Counted from the stretch's first letter, positions 28,185 to 41,286 are shown. The stretch: DNA of 64,000 bases from Durusdinium trenchii (GCA_963970005.1 CAXAMN010026683.1:396452-460451); one strand, 5' to 3'. Notes: generated by a model not told the origin, from the letters alone. Numbers and translations are program-made.

Positions 28185-31100
28185 GTGTGGGCGTTGATTG
28201 ATATCAAGCTGTCCTGTTCTTCTTTGCGAGGGACATGTGGTGAGGAGCAGGCAACCACACTGTTACAAGGCGTCTGGGAATGATCGGATGTGTTTTGAAA
28301 CACTTATCGACTCATTTGAAGAAGCGACTTGACCTTCTATGTGAGGTCGGTGACGTACGGTAGGGCGAAGGTCGGCGAAGGTCGGTGATTCTCAGGTGGT
28401 GAAGGTTGCGAAACCCAAGAGCCTTTGTTCTGAGGATTCAAACCCTTTGTTCTGAGGCTCATCATCACTGCTGATGTGATGATGGTGACCGAGATGGGAC
28501 AGGCCCCAAAAAGAAGCTCAAGCTCGCACGAGCGCTCATTGGACCATTCGGAATGTGGGAAGTGAGTTCCATGCTCTGCGAGTGCTTTGGTTTCTGCACC
28601 GCTACCACGAACCCAGGTTTGTGGCTCCTGAATGCTCCCGAGTTTGTTCTGAATGGGTCTAAAGTCCACACCTGAAACCCTGGTGTTCCAGGGTCCAACC
28701 CTGCCCCCAAAAACACGACGCTGTCGGCTGTCAAGAAAGAGCGGGACAAGTGGGCCATCGAGGATTCATCATGTTTTCATCATGTTCGACCTAGTTGTGA
28801 CACCGATGACTCCGCACGGTGAGGTAGGCATCGTTTTGCACGGCGGAGACGCGCTTTTTGGCATGTGGTGTGGTTGGAGGCCAATGGTGAGAAGGTGGCG
28901 ACCTACAAAGGCACCATGCAGGTGGGCACTTGGGGGTCTGGAGCCCAAGAATCCGAAAGAAAGTGCTTTGGTTGATCAAGCAATCTGGTATTTTCACCCA
29001 AATCAGGAGAACACATCAAGGAAGAAACCGAACCTTATGCCATCTTGAGCCAAAAAGGGCCACCCCCCCTGCAGGTTGTTGATCGATCTTTTTCGTTTTC
29101 CCAAGAAGTGCCTGGTCATTTTCTTCACCCATCGCTTGGAGCTGAGCGACACTCATCCTTGATCTTCACTCCTCAAGGATGCGACACGCAGTAGCAAGCT
29201 CGGCCAACGATGATCTTCACTCCTCAGGTCTCACCACACCCCGCGCCGACCCGGTCCGTGGTGCATCCACCGGAGAGAGGAACCGACCAGGTCCGGAACC
29301 GTGAAGACGTCGATGGTTGGAGGTTCGACCCAATCAGGGGACACAGATGGTCCACCTGTTTCCATCCTTTTTCCATGTTTTCGTTGGGAAAATGACCAAC
29401 ACCGAAGACGATCCCGACCGTGAAAACCACGTCGGTTGGTAGAGGAGCCGACACCAGGGGGCCATTGTCACCCGGGTCGAGCTGTGAGTGGACTCGTTTC
29501 GTAGAACCTGACCTGTAAACATCCGACCTCCGACACCTGCCCAGCCGCGACTCGTCGTGTCCCCGCGTCCCGCGACGTGTCCCGCGACCGCTCCGAAGGC
29601 CGGACGAAGGTTCGCAAGGCGTCGTTGCGAGGCAAGAGGCAGGTTCGCCAGGCAGCCAAGAGCCACGTCCCTGTTTCTTATTCTTTCTCGGCCCAGGACA
29701 GTGTATCTCTATGACTGCGAGAGGCAAGACTCTGTGCAAGGAGATGATGGGAGTTTTGGGGCCACGGAATGCAAGCGAGGGGAGTGTGCTTTCGACCCTG
29801 AGTTTCTTCCTGTAAGAATAGGGGAGACACACCCACTGGTGCAGGTTGAAAACATCTCAAGACACCTCAATCGTGGTTCCAAGATGTTCCAATCTTACTT
29901 TTCTAAGAGTCAATCTTGATTCAACGCATTTGAACTGAAGATGCAGATAGACAGAGAGAAACGACATTCCACCTCAATGACTCGTTTTGAGGGGCGTCTC
30001 CAACGTTGCTGAACACCTCCCGCGCAGGAGAGAGCGAGAAGGTGAAAACCTTCTTTACCCTAGAGACGCGGCCCATCTCTGCCGGAGCCCCCAGCCGTAG
30101 TGGGAAACGACCCGTTGTGAATCTCTGTCAGAAGTGGAAGGGGAGGCGGAGTGAAAAAATCAGTCGAATGCGGATTTTATCCGTGGCAAGAGATTATTTC
30201 ATCCTCACGGAGGCTGGCTCACGGGATGTGGTCATCCCTTTTTTTCGTCGTTTTGGTGGGGTGGAAGTTGAGGCCCGGCCCTTCAAGCTGGAGAACGCCA
30301 AGCCTTGGGATGACAAAACGTCCTTGGCGATGGCTGGGATGCCAAGCAGAACGCCCATAGGGCATAGGGATGGGATCCCGCAGTCAGCTCTACAGGTGGA
30401 GTTCTTTTTCAGCTCTAGAGGTGGAGGCCTTAAACAACACCTCGATGTTGTTTGGCATCCATTCTTTAGGTGGAGCACTTGTGAGAGATCTTCGGAAACC
30501 AATGAGCACTTGTTTAGCCGACATGTGCTTTCGTCCTGTGATGCGCTGCTGTCCTGCTGAGATCATGCGCGCCGCGAAGTACGGCCGACGAACCAGTGTT
30601 CAGGGCAACATCATCAGCCGCCGGGGGCTTGGGCCAAACAGACCGAACGGGGTGAGTGGAGTGACTAGTAGCAGGTCGCAGGCCCGTGTCGACCCACGCA
30701 TGAAACCGGAATGGATCCGTGTGGATCGCCGGGCCAAAGGGTGGGAGATCCTTCTGGGAGTTGAACCAGGATCGCCCCCAACAAGCAGCCGTGTGGAGTG
30801 TTCAGACTCATGAGTTCAGATGGTCACTGCTGAAGGTCTGAACCTGACGTCCCCAAAGGGACATCAGAAGCACAAGCTGAAAGAAGAAGAGGTGGGAGCC
30901 GTGAATGGCACGACAGAACCTACAGAGTGCATCGCTATCCATTTTTTCAAGTCGTGCGTGGTTTTCACCCCATGTGTTTGGTTTCACCCTTCACCCTTTT
31001 GGACATGAACTTGATGGCTTGGTCCGTGCCGGATTTCTGCTGCCACGCGTCTTGGCACCCTGTCCTCTCCGCGTGTTCCTTCGTCCCTGAAGGGAAGCGG

Positions 31101-31800
31101 CGGACGGTTCCGACGCTGGACGTTCCGACGCTGGTCGATCGCCGCGTTGGCAGGAGCGCGGTGAATCCAAGAAGAGCCGGAAGAGTATCTGGCTGGGACC
31201 CCGAAGGATCCCAACGGCCGGGGCATGAGCGAATTCGGTCGGTGAAGGTCGGTGAAGGATGCCGAATGAACAGGTCCGTGAACAGCGGAAGCACGGAGGG
31301 AGAACCCACATTGGGAGAGAAAGGTCATCTTTGAAAACTTCTTGGAAGTGGCTGGCTATTTTAGGAGCTGAGGATGGTGACTGGATTGGGACAGAAAAGT
31401 ACCAATTCAAGGCTCTCCCAAAGAAGGCAATGTTGTTTTCTTCATATCCGGACTCCAAATGTGAAGTGCATGGAATGCTGTCTCTCACTACATGCGGCTG
31501 GGCATAGGACGTGCTTAACTTCAGGTTGCGATTTCGTCTGTTCCAATAGATGCTGAAACATCAGGTAGCTATGTGAAAACGTTTGGAAGCCGCCTGGAAA
31601 AGAACAAGAGAACCGATTCATGTCGACTCTTGATCAGTAAAACCCTCCCATGTGGATTGACAACCCCTCTTCAGACCTAGGGGGTTGAAATATAGTTCAG
31701 AGTCTACATTAGTCGGCCTATTTCTTCTTCAACCCCGCACCTGAGGGCGGATTTGGGTCCATGTTCTCCTTGTCACCTTTCCAAAGCATTTGAGTGAGAT
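28185..31800. other. Gene-poor stretch; weak exon-like segments only
   Basis: At 30190-30330 (+) an open stretch reads SRDVVIPFFRRFGGVEVEAR and could be an exon. At 31300-31500 (+) another open stretch (LAILGAEDGDWIGTEKYQFK) is similar in quality. Neither has clear splice sites or a domain. Confidence 0.35.
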
Positions 31801-31804
31801 ACCT

Positions 31805-31965
31805 CTCTCTCTCTATATATATATATAGATGTACAATAATATATAGTAATTAGTAATGTAATGTAATTTAGTGTAATAGAACATTCTATACTATATTGTA
31901 TTGTATTATATTATACTATATTATATAATATTATATTATATTGCATTCTATTACATTTATAATGA
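31805..31965. repeat. AT-rich low-complexity block
   Basis: (CT)n, then (TA)n, then about 130 bases almost free of G and C, made of TATTATAT and GTAATGTAAT-like words. It contrasts sharply with its flanks. Confidence 0.9.
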
Positions 31966-32063
31966 GGTCTCTTCGTAGAGATGCGACCATGCAAAAAGGA
32001 TCAGAGGTGGTTCCATCTTGTCTTCACCCGTCCTTGCCGACGGGTTTCCTTCCTTCCGCCCAG

Positions 32064-32147
32064 GTCCGTTGGGTCCCTCCTGAGGCCAGGGCGGCGTTCA
32101 ACGGGTCCCGAGTCTTCCACGTTCCGTCTGGGTGGAGGTTCATGCAG
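32064..32147 (+). CDS. Candidate exon 1 of a two-exon pair
   Basis: A pyrimidine-rich acceptor (TTTCCTTCCTTCCGCCCAG, AG at 32062-32063) and a donor (GCAG followed by GTTCGC) flank 84 bases that read VRWVPPEARAAFNGSRVFHV and PSGWRFMQ. The pair with 32231-32323 is on the same strand. Family not recognised. Confidence 0.35.
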
Positions 32148-32230
32148 GTTCGCAGGTTCAGACGAAGAGAATCAGGTTCCCGGAGAGGCATAGATTGTGA
32201 GTTTGGGTCGCCCCAAAACATCCTCCACTG

Positions 32231-32323
32231 GATGCGGATGAGGATGACCAGTTTGTTTGGGACCGCTTGGCGGCGCCAGGAAGCAACCCACGGACGAGAT
32301 TAGTCAGGAGTTGGGAGCTCAGA
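32231..32323 (+). CDS. Candidate exon 2 of a two-exon pair
   Basis: Reads DADEDDQFVWDRLAAPGSNP and RTRLVRSWELR and ends at a consensus GTGAGT donor (32324). The acceptor is not obvious. The acidic start suggests a calcium-binding-like or linker segment, but I would not name a family. Confidence 0.33.
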
Positions 32324-34488
32324 GTGAGTCCAGGCTGAAACAGGCTGGAATGAACCCAAGTTGCCTGATTGTTGTTAAACCTGTCAGGATATCTGTATAT
32401 TTCGATCAAGCTGCCCGCTTTTCCTGTTAGTGGTCTTGTGCAAGAAGATGTGGAGGATTAGATTTAGCCAGAGGAAACTCGACTTCGCTAGAGTCTACCA
32501 GAGTCTTTCCCTGTGTTTGCAAAATGCATACTTTGCTCACCTACCCACCCTTGTGATCATGAAAGCCAGCTGCAAATACACGATGCATAGGGTCTTCATG
32601 AAAAACCATATGCAGAAGCATCTACTCATTTACTGTAGAGATCCATCAAGACAAACCACATCAATATGCATAATCGGCAACATCTATATCCATCTGGTCC
32701 CGACAAAAACTGCGTTTTGGCCAGCTCAATCACCCCTCGTTGATTGGGCTGCCGCTTCACAGGTCCCACGATGAGGCTGATGAGCTGGGGAGCTCAGTTG
32801 AAGCGGCTTGTGGACGTGGCATGGATGTGGAAGGAATGGATTCATGAGGACGATCCAACCAAAAAGTCTAGCAGTTTCCCATCATGGTATCTACCAACAC
32901 CAGGGAGACCCTGAAAGAAACTCTACTTGACTGTGGAATCCGAACCGTTTCCTTTCCCTAGACATTCCCCGAGGGTTTTTGGGTTCCAACCGATGGTCAT
33001 CGAGGGCCCAAGGCAGGCTCGTCCCGACCGTTCACCCCGTGGCCGCCTCTCGCTGCGAAGACCTCCTTGGAACCACGACTGGGTGGGCTTGGATGGGACC
33101 CACCATGTTTTCCATCAAAAGGGTCAAATTCCAATTCCAAGGCACATGAGTCACATGCGTCCTCCTTCTCGGCCGATCAATCCAGATGGTCTTGAGATGC
33201 GCGTGAAGCCTCCGTTCCCCGGCCACCTGGGCTTCAGTCGCCTGCGCCTACATTTTGCCACCGCCTGGCGGTGTTCTGCAGCGTCTTTGCTTCAGAAAGA
33301 GGGGCACGTGTGAAAGATATCCAGGTTTGCAGGTTTGCATCGTGCCTTTCCTTCATCGTTCGATGGGAAGGGGAACAAGCTGCAGATTTCATCCACCGAG
33401 CAGAAATCAAGGACATTTTTGATGAGCAGTTCCAGACCTAGACCTAGAGTTGGCAAAATTCGAGCCAGACTGCTAGACACTCATCAGCTGCTTGGTACAT
33501 TGATTGACACCATCACCGCCCCTGAAATCCCTCAGCAGCAGGGTTTTTACGCAGTCCGTCTGCCATCTCATGTGGTCGGCGATCTTCCTCTCCTTTCTGC
33601 TATCATGCAGCGCTGAGAGGGGCGTTTCTTGGATGAGAACATGGATGGGGCCGGAAGGGCGGTGCGGGAGCCAGAACTGATGGAAGACACATGCGGCGAG
33701 CTAAAAATGGATGTGCTTGTGCTGACTGCATGTGAGCTGGAAGAAGAGACAGACAGACTGACGTTTGATTGGATTTTTTCATGCGGGAATAGACTTGACC
33801 ATCCACTTGCCACGTTGGGAGGTGGGTGATTCAACCAACGCTCGTCTGATCGTCGACCTTCGACCGTCGGCACATCGACCCTCAAGCAGACCTGGAGGAT
33901 AGGGATCGGATCCTGCAATAGAATAGACGTGATATAAGGTGGATTGGACCCTTTTTCATTCAGATGGCACCCCAGGGTTTTTACATGGGTTCTATTCATC
34001 AACAGTCCACATCGGAATGGGGTTTGCAGGGTTTGTGGCTTTGCGGCTGGACATGAGATACTCTACAGTATCTACTGTCCAACCCTTTGGGGGGCAGCAA
34101 AAAGCTGCGGCCCAGGTGATGATGTACAAAGCGAAAGGTGTGGACTGTGGTCAAGCTTTTCTGCAGCCCGCGTGGGTGGTCTTTGCGAAGCGCTTCGCAG
34201 GTGGGACGTTTCCTACGCCCTTTCCATTCCTTTTTTCCCGCGCGGAAATGGATGGATGCCATGTTTGAGCGCCTTGTTGGGCGTCTGGTTGGTTTGGACA
34301 CGAAGTCTCACGAACCAGGATTACATCTGATTTGGGCGCACCCATCTGTTTTGAAAGCGAAGTCTCGCAAAGTCCCATCTGTTTGATCTTTGGTGATTGG
34401 CCTCAGATCGGATGACGACCGCGGGAGAGTCCCGGAAACCCGGGTCTTGCGCTCGTGCGATAGGTCGGGAGATAGGTCGGTCGACCAG
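32324..34488. other. Intergenic; no supported gene
   Basis: Several overlapping open frames, none with domain signatures. Confidence 0.45.
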
Positions 34489-34625
34489 GTCTACGCGTGG
34501 GGGATTGTCCCACCAAGGGCTACACCGTCGTCACCAAGAAGGTGGATATGAAGGCCACCCCCACGGGTCGAGCAGTGGCGGGGGGTTGGTATGGGCACAC
34601 CCAGGGGGTCTGGTCGAATCTGTAG
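34489..34625 (+). CDS. Candidate exon
   Basis: After GGTCGACCAG (AG at 34487-34488) an open segment reads VGDCPTKGYTVVTKKVDMKA and TPTGRAVAGGWYGHTQGVW and reaches a TAG at 34623-34625. It may be spliced earlier at one of several GT sites. The composition is typical of structured protein. No family recognised. Confidence 0.35.
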
Positions 34626-35606
34626 GAACCTGATATTGGTAGCGTCTCTTCTGAAACCACGATGGATTTCGGAATGGCCAGCAGCACAAAAGTGTGTTCA
34701 ACGAACCAAAATGCAGTGTGGAAGTTTACCAAACAAAATCTACCAAGCATGCCAGACAAATCCAGTGAGGTCGATGGCCCCGAAGCCTGCATCATGGGGC
34801 AAGTCCCCGGATTACATCAAAGAGGTATATAATGGTATATATATATATAGTATGAAGAGGGGGGGAGTAAAACTCGCCATCTGCCCCGAAGTGAGCCCGA
34901 AAGGTCTCTAAAGGTTGATTTTGGTTCTGTCGTTGTGTGCAAAACACTTGTGGCCTCAGTTTTTTAGTTGGTGGTAGATTTGGGTTTCTTTGGAAAGGCT
35001 CACTTCTCGGAATTTCCTACATGGCTTGAGACATGACACCGCTTCAGGGCAGGCCACAATGGCTTCGCACGCGTGGCATGCGTCGAACTCACGCAGTGGT
35101 CAATGAAGGTGAATGAATCATTTCATCATTTCTTCTGCACATCAAGGCACTCGAAATGAGTGTCATGTGTGGCGCCACAGTCAGTCTCTTCAGTCAGACT
35201 GCCAGTCACTGTGCCGACTGCTGCACTACTAAGTGTTCCCTGCAGCGGTGCCCGTGTCTAGGTGCCCGTGATCGGTGAAGTCATCCCCGTGCAGATGTAC
35301 AAGAAGGGTCCCATGCAGGTGCCGAATTTCACAAAAAAACACACCGTGGACGTCATCTGGGATTGGTGGAATTGGTGCGGAACATCGATTGAACAACTAC
35401 ACGAAGAATCCAGAACGCATGGTGAAACCACCCCTCAAACGATGAATTTCCTGCAGATTTTTCAGTTCACCAATTCTGGGAGTGTCTGAAGTGGTGGACA
35501 TGGTGTCTGCATCCCTCTGCGCCACCTCTTGTCTCCCAACATGGTGGTATTCGACTGCCACCGTGGGGAGACGACCCTCCGTTCCGCCGGGGTGAGACAG
35601 ACTTCA
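34626..35606. other. Intergenic; no supported gene
   Basis: Includes a short (TA)n at about 34838-34850. Nothing else. Confidence 0.45.
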
Positions 35607-35708
35607 TGGTACACTCCCTGGAACGACCACATGGGAGCCGTGGATAGCATGGCCCCGACAGGAAAGCCATTTTCCTCTACAAACTTCCATGTTCGTGACT
35701 AGTAGTAA
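35607..35708 (-). repeat. Dispersed repeat family B, copy 2
   Basis: Shares ordered blocks with 20825-20940. On the minus strand this copy is open and reads GFPVGAMLSTAPMWSFQGVY. The other copy has a stop in the corresponding frame. This one may be the less decayed copy of a coding or mobile sequence. Confidence 0.6.
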
Positions 35709-35811
35709 GGCACTTGTTTCTAATAGCAGACATTGTTACTACTAGTAAGGCACTTGTTACTAGAAGCGATGCACTTGTTACTACTAGCGTGGCACTTGTT
35801 ACTAGTAGCTT
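35697..35811. repeat. About 21-bp tandem repeat around GCACTTGTTACTA
   Basis: Four to five imperfect units containing GGCACTTGTTACTACTAG, with unit lengths varying from about 20 to 26 bases. The array touches the end of family B copy 2. Confidence 0.85.
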
Positions 35812-36477
35812 TTTTCACATCCATGTTCGTTCGGAGAGTCTTCGGATGTCGGAGGTAACTTAAGTCACATCCAGGTGTGAGAGTTCCGGATGACAGACTT
35901 TTCCGTGGGTGGAATCCAGACGAGAGTTCCCCGTGGGAGTTGGTATCTGTTTCTGCTGGGTCGCCCAGGAGGCGATCTCATCGATCCGGCACCAGGGACC
36001 GATCCCTTTTTACATGGGAAACCCTCTTCCCTTTTTGTGAACCACCACGGACGTGAAACACCACGGACGTTCGGAACATCGGGAACATGGTCTGCTTGAG
36101 AGCAGACAGCTTGGCCAAGGCATGTTGAAACGGCAGTTTCAACTTCCGGTGAGTGACACGGGCAACAAAAGAGCCTGCATGTTCGACCCAACGTGGCAGA
36201 AATGGAATTCAACCTCAAATCGGATCACGCAGAAATCACATTACTTCCGATCTTCAAACAGTACCACAACTGCCACTTACGTGGCAAAAACCTTGGTTCA
36301 GCGAAACCGTTTTTGTTCCAAGCGACCGTCTCGTTTGGTTCAGTGTGCCGTTCGCCGTTGGACGGACCATGTCATCGGTGCAGGAGTTGTACTTCCGCCA
36401 TGCGCGGATGGGGCAGAGTGCAACAAGATCTGAGAAGGAGATGTCGAGACATGTTCTACGACAGATCTGAGGAGTTG
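35812..36477. other. Intergenic; weak exon-like reading near 36300-36430
   Basis: A plus-strand stretch reads VFVPSDRLVWFSVPFAVGRT and could be an exon; splice sites are not decisive. Confidence 0.35.
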
Positions 36478-36549
36478 CCAGTGTTTCAGAGTAGATGGTG
36501 CCAGTCCACCCCAAGATGTCTCTTAGATGGGGATCCATATCAACCACCA
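36478..36549 (-). repeat. Dispersed repeat family A, copy 2
   Basis: Counterpart of 23185-23249, reading VDMDPHLRDILGWTGTIYSE on the minus strand. The open frame continues for about 100 codons to 36254. Confidence 0.6.
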
Positions 36550-37667
36550 AACTAGGGGGCCCTTGTGCCATCTACTCTCACCCCTCCCATCCGGTTTGAG
36601 TGGTTCAGAAGTGCAATCAACAGCAGCAGCTTTTCTGGAATAGATGACAATGATGCCAGGGCTTCTTTCGGCATCACTAGCATCATACGGCATCGAAAAT
36701 CAGAACTTAAGCTCAGTCAGAGGCTGAACGCAACAACATTTGGTTGAGATGACTTGAGAGGTGTGACAGAAGGACATCGATTGAACTTATCCAATCGCTT
36801 TGAAAGCACAAAGAGAAGCACCGAAGGAGCTGGGCTGCCATCGTTCTCCACATCAGCCACCCGTCGCAGTCGTTGCGAGAAAGGATGTTGCTGGCAGAAA
36901 CAGTCTCTCATGTCTCGCCCATGCCAGACCCAGAATACCTTTGTAGGGTTGGATCTTCGCCTAAAGACACGCTGAGTACTGTAAGTAACCAGTTTCGGAT
37001 TTCGTTCGGGTGCTCCAAGATGTCTATCAACAGAATTGATCTGTAGAAACATGTTCAGCAACTGCCAGGAGTCAATATGACCAGGAGTCCAGTTTTGAAG
37101 ACGTGTGGTTTCCAAGTATCCTCGAAGTATCCTCGAAGACTTGGACGGTTCTCATTGCTGTGCTTCCAAGTGAAGAAGCGACGGCCCTTGTGTCGTTTGC
37201 ACCGATGTTCAGCAACCGGAACCGTGTGAAAACGATGACGCGACCAGGGTCGTCGTGAGGTCGTTTGGTCGTTTGGTTTTACACCAGCACGTTGCCGGAG
37301 AAATCTGACAAGACAAGAAACACCACATGGGCCTACGTGGGCTATGCAAGCCACAAGAATGGTGCAACTCTTCGAGCAGAGACAAGCAGGGTTCTACGTT
37401 TCCAGCGCCCCAAGGGTCAAGACGTTCTTTAACAACATAAATACTGTTAAATACTGTGCTTACGAGTCAAACAACTGGTGCGATCCTTGTAAGAAAAATA
37501 GGGGTTCCCGTGAATAAGCCCCCAACAAAGATTCTGATAGCATTCTTTGGGTTGCTATCAGAAAACCGCCAAAAATCTTTTTTGCTCCCCAATGTACTCA
37601 TAACCACCCAAAAGCATCCCAAAGCCGTGAATCTTTTTTGAAACGAACGATCTGCTGCACCTCCCAG
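36550..37667. other. Intergenic; no supported gene
   Basis: No recognisable feature. Confidence 0.45.
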
Positions 37668-37748
37668 GCAGCGAGGAGCTCGAGCTGGAAGCTCCGTGGA
37701 CGGAGGAAGTGCAGCGAATGCGCTGCGCCCGCCAGGCCGCTGGGAGAG
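37668..37748 (+). CDS. Candidate exon
   Basis: Acceptor-like CTGCACCTCCCAG (AG 37666-37667) and donor GAGAG followed by GTTCTG flank an open segment reading SEELELEAPWTEEVQRMRCA and RQAAGRG. It is short and GC-rich relative to its flanks. No family recognised. Confidence 0.3.
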
Positions 37749-38667
37749 GTTCTGGGCCGCGCACCTGCCGCGGATCCCGCACCCACACATGTTTGGGGTT
37801 TGAGGCGGAAGAGCGTCCTAGGCCGGATGGGAAGAAGGAAGTGGGGTTCTTCCTTTCTATCCAAGTGCTTTGCAGCTTTGAGAACCGACCTGCAAGCAGT
37901 TCCACACTAGTTGCAGGGTAGTCACAGGCAGGCATCACCAATACATATGCTCTTAAATCATGCAGCTTGACACTGTAGGACACAATATATCCTGTATGTA
38001 CATATATACACATGTCCACACACACACACACCTTACTACTGAATGTTTTTCGTTGCCTTTACTCTTCTGTCCGGTAGTGGTCGCCGTCCGCCGATGGAGA
38101 CTCACAGCAGCTGTTGCTTGGCTTCGGCAGCCCAAAGAATTAGCATCAGCAGAAGCCCACAGGGGACGATTTGCAGTGTCGCCGATTTCGTGTGTGGCCG
38201 ATTTTGCACCTGCAACCTGCTCAACATGTGTGACCTTGTCACTGTCGGTGAGCGCTTCGCCGGCCGGAGATAGTCCTGCCTGAAAAAGCAAAGTTGGGGA
38301 AGATTCGGACGTGTTAACGAAACAGGTTATTGATTGCCTGACTCCGAACTAACAGGATAGGATATCACAGGGCTTCTAGCTATAAGATAACCAGGAAGAA
38401 ACAAAGTACGCAACCACATGGAGATTTGCTGGCGAGGCACGACCTACTTGATCTACCCCCACTGTGGTCATTCGCTTCCTCTACAGACCTCAAGACTCCG
38501 TGAATGGTGCTTCGTCCTCTATCGATATGAAAATTCAACAAGGCTTGTATTCTTCTGTACTAGGCGAACAGATTTGCGATTCTGCAGACCTTTGTGCGAT
38601 TTGAACACTTAGTACCATTCTGTAGTTGCTTCCAACTTCCATAAAAAACCGACTCAACCACAGCACC
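37749..38667. other. Intergenic; (CA)n at about 38016-38032
   Basis: Apart from the CA tract nothing supportable is seen. Confidence 0.45.
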
Positions 38668-38718
38668 CACCACCACCGCCACCACCACCGCCACCACCAC
38701 CGCCACCACCACCGCCAC
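38668..38718. repeat. (CCACCACCACCG)4 minisatellite
   Basis: 12-bp units of Pro-type codons (CCA/CCG). No surrounding open frame makes it a clear poly-Pro coding tract. Confidence 0.95.
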
Positions 38719-39897
38719 GGCGTGCGAGAGATTTGGGTGCTGAAGAGCCCGAGTTAGCTGAATTCACAGTTCGTTGGAGGGGAGACACTGCATCACAAGA
38801 GTCGGTCCATCTGGTCTTTTAGGTGTGAGCGCGAACGCCGGCACCTGGGGCGAATCAGCTATTTTTCAGCGCGAACGGCGAGTGACTCACAAGTGTATGG
38901 AACTCTCGATACGACTATGGATGACTATCCAACATCCTGGCCTGTTTAACGCTCAGCATCAAAGCTATATACTTCTTCCCAATTCTGGGCTTTTTTGCTA
39001 AACTGCCTATCCTCTACTTTGTCATTTGCTCCTTGATGCGACAATCGCAATAATAAAAGCTAAGTAACCACTCTCAAGCAACGAATCATCGTCCATTTTC
39101 TCCAAGTCACGGCTGTTATTCAATTCACATCAGCTTACACTTCTCATGCTTGTGCTCACAGATCAGTGGGTGCCGTTTTACAGCATTTTTACGAAAACGC
39201 TTCTCGCTGTGGCTGATTTCTGTCGAACGGGTCCTAGAAGGCACAGAGGACAACCTTTTTCTTGAAGAAGCATCCCAAGTTATTAATATGACAAGGGAAT
39301 CTACTATCAGTCATGTCGTCGTGGGATTTTGCAGAGTCTAATGTGGCAAATTGTCACCTCGGCTCTCGATGTTCCAGATAAACAGATCAAGAACAAGATT
39401 GGGTCAAAGCTGTTGGGCGGCAGCAGCGAGGTGAGAAACTATTGCGACTGTTGAGCCACAACCAGTTGTGGGAGGCTTCTTCAGTAGTTTTCTTTTTGGT
39501 ACAGTAGCATTTCACATGTCTGCTCCCTGTCCGAATAGATGATCGCTTGTCGTGGGTGTCTCTTCTTTTCGGACCCCTTGTGCAGTACTGGTTTGAGTTG
39601 ATTCAACAAGAATGACACAAATCAGGAAGAATTTGACAATTTTTTTTCCACACATTTTGAGTTGTTTGAACTGGGGGCTCCCTTCTTCCATGACACACCC
39701 TGATGTGGATCGGGAGCCAGCATGCCACTGCACTGCGGATGGGTAGTTCGCACAGTCAGCGCCCCGTGGGTGTGTCTCACGAAGGGAGAATGAGAAGGTC
39801 TGCCCTTCTCAGGTGGGCGCAATGATGGTACCTCTCAACAAAAAGAACACACTTTCTCTACTCACTTTGGGATCATGATGCTACCAACCAAAGCTAC
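38719..39897. other. Intergenic; no supported gene
   Basis: No domain or RNA feature seen. Confidence 0.45.
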
Positions 39898-40092
39898 CAA
39901 GATTTGGTTGGCATCTTCCTCAAGATGTGAGACATGCTCCACATTTTCCGGCACCAGGGTTCCCCTGCCGCCCGTGACGCGGTCCACCGCGTCTTGTGCT
40001 TTCTTTGGGCGTGTGGAAGACGCACCAACCAGTCGTCGCTGTCTCGCAGAGTCACTGGACTCCCGATGGAGGCGCCCATCTCGTGCTTTGTC
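39898..40092 (-). CDS. Candidate exon
   Basis: On the minus strand an acceptor (CAAGGTCTCAG) precedes an open segment reading DKARDGRLHRESSDSARQRR, LVGASSTRPKKAQDAVDRVT and VEHVSHLEEDANQIL, followed by a GTAGCT donor-like site. The charged, helical composition favours real coding. The frame remains open to 39862. Confidence 0.38.
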
Positions 40093-41286
40093 CTGAGACC
40101 TTGAAGGTGGCACACCTGCTGCAAGGCACGGCAGATTTTTTGAGCTTTTTGGTATGCTTTCTTAGCATCGGTGTTCTTGGCACCCTAGGAAGACTGGGCA
40201 CATGAATCCAACTGAGTTGAGTGACTTGGTGACCCCAATGACTTTGGTCCAACAGTGACAACCCCCATGTCAGAGTGCCTGCCTAAGGGGAAGGGGGGCG
40301 CCTGCTATCAGTCTCAAGAACCCAGGCAAATCTCAAGGAGAGCATTTTTCTTGGTCCAAATATAGGTGATTGGTAAGGCCACTGCAGCTGCCAGCACAGT
40401 TTAGCTCTTCTGCCTCCTCCAAACAAACTTGTGTTTTCTTTTTTCTGAAAAGACAATATGATCATATGATCAACTGTTGGCAATCTTTCCACAGATTTGA
40501 CCCGATAGAAATCACCTCCATTGGATCAGCGCGGCGCAACGCCGCTTTCAGCGGCGCTCGTTTCGATGGTTTGTGTGGCACAGCACGCGAAAAAGGTGCT
40601 CAAGTCTGGCGCGTGAGCTGCAGAAAGACCACATTGAGCCAGGTGATGGTTGGGAATCTGTTGGGAATCTTGGGTAGTTCAACTCCACAAGCTATCGCCA
40701 CCAGCAACAACCATTACAGTATAGGTCTCAGCCGAAAGATTTGGAAATTGTCATGAAAGGGTGGAGGATCATTTAGTTTCAAAAGATGTCGCCGATGGTT
40801 TCCGGGCAGTCACGACTCAGGTGTTGCGGTCACGACTTGCCACAGCAGAGACTCTGGGTTTGTGTGACTTTCTTCTCGTGCCAAGGCTTATGAATCCTCA
40901 GGCTCCGGCTGCACGGGTGCAGCTCCGGGCGGGAAGAGGGAGGAGCGCTCTGCGGCAGAATGGGGTCAAGCTCCGAAGCCCCTGGTTTTTGATAAGTCTC
41001 GACTGGGATAATCCTGCTATGGCTATGGGATAGGCTTGGACTCCCCTGAAAAAACCTCATCCATAGCGCGGGCCCGTTTGGCCTCGAGTCTAGTGCCGAA
41101 TCTCTTCGTTTCGAGTCAAGTTTGTCAACAACATCAAGCTCCCGGGCTCTAGAAGCTGCCATTTTATAGCCACACCCTGCGGCCGCAAGACACCATCTCC
41201 CAGCAACAACCATCCCAGGTTCATCTTGAAAGACCTGAACCGTGTTTTACACCAACTCCTCAGCGAGTGATCCACGCACCGCGGAC
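40093..41286. other. Intergenic; no supported gene
   Basis: Overlapping weak open frames only. Confidence 0.45.

Noticed and set aside
29310..29340. tRNA gene suggested by GGTTCGA words here and near 18280 and 52620
   Set aside because: No matching acceptor, D or anticodon arms could be paired around these T-arm-like words.
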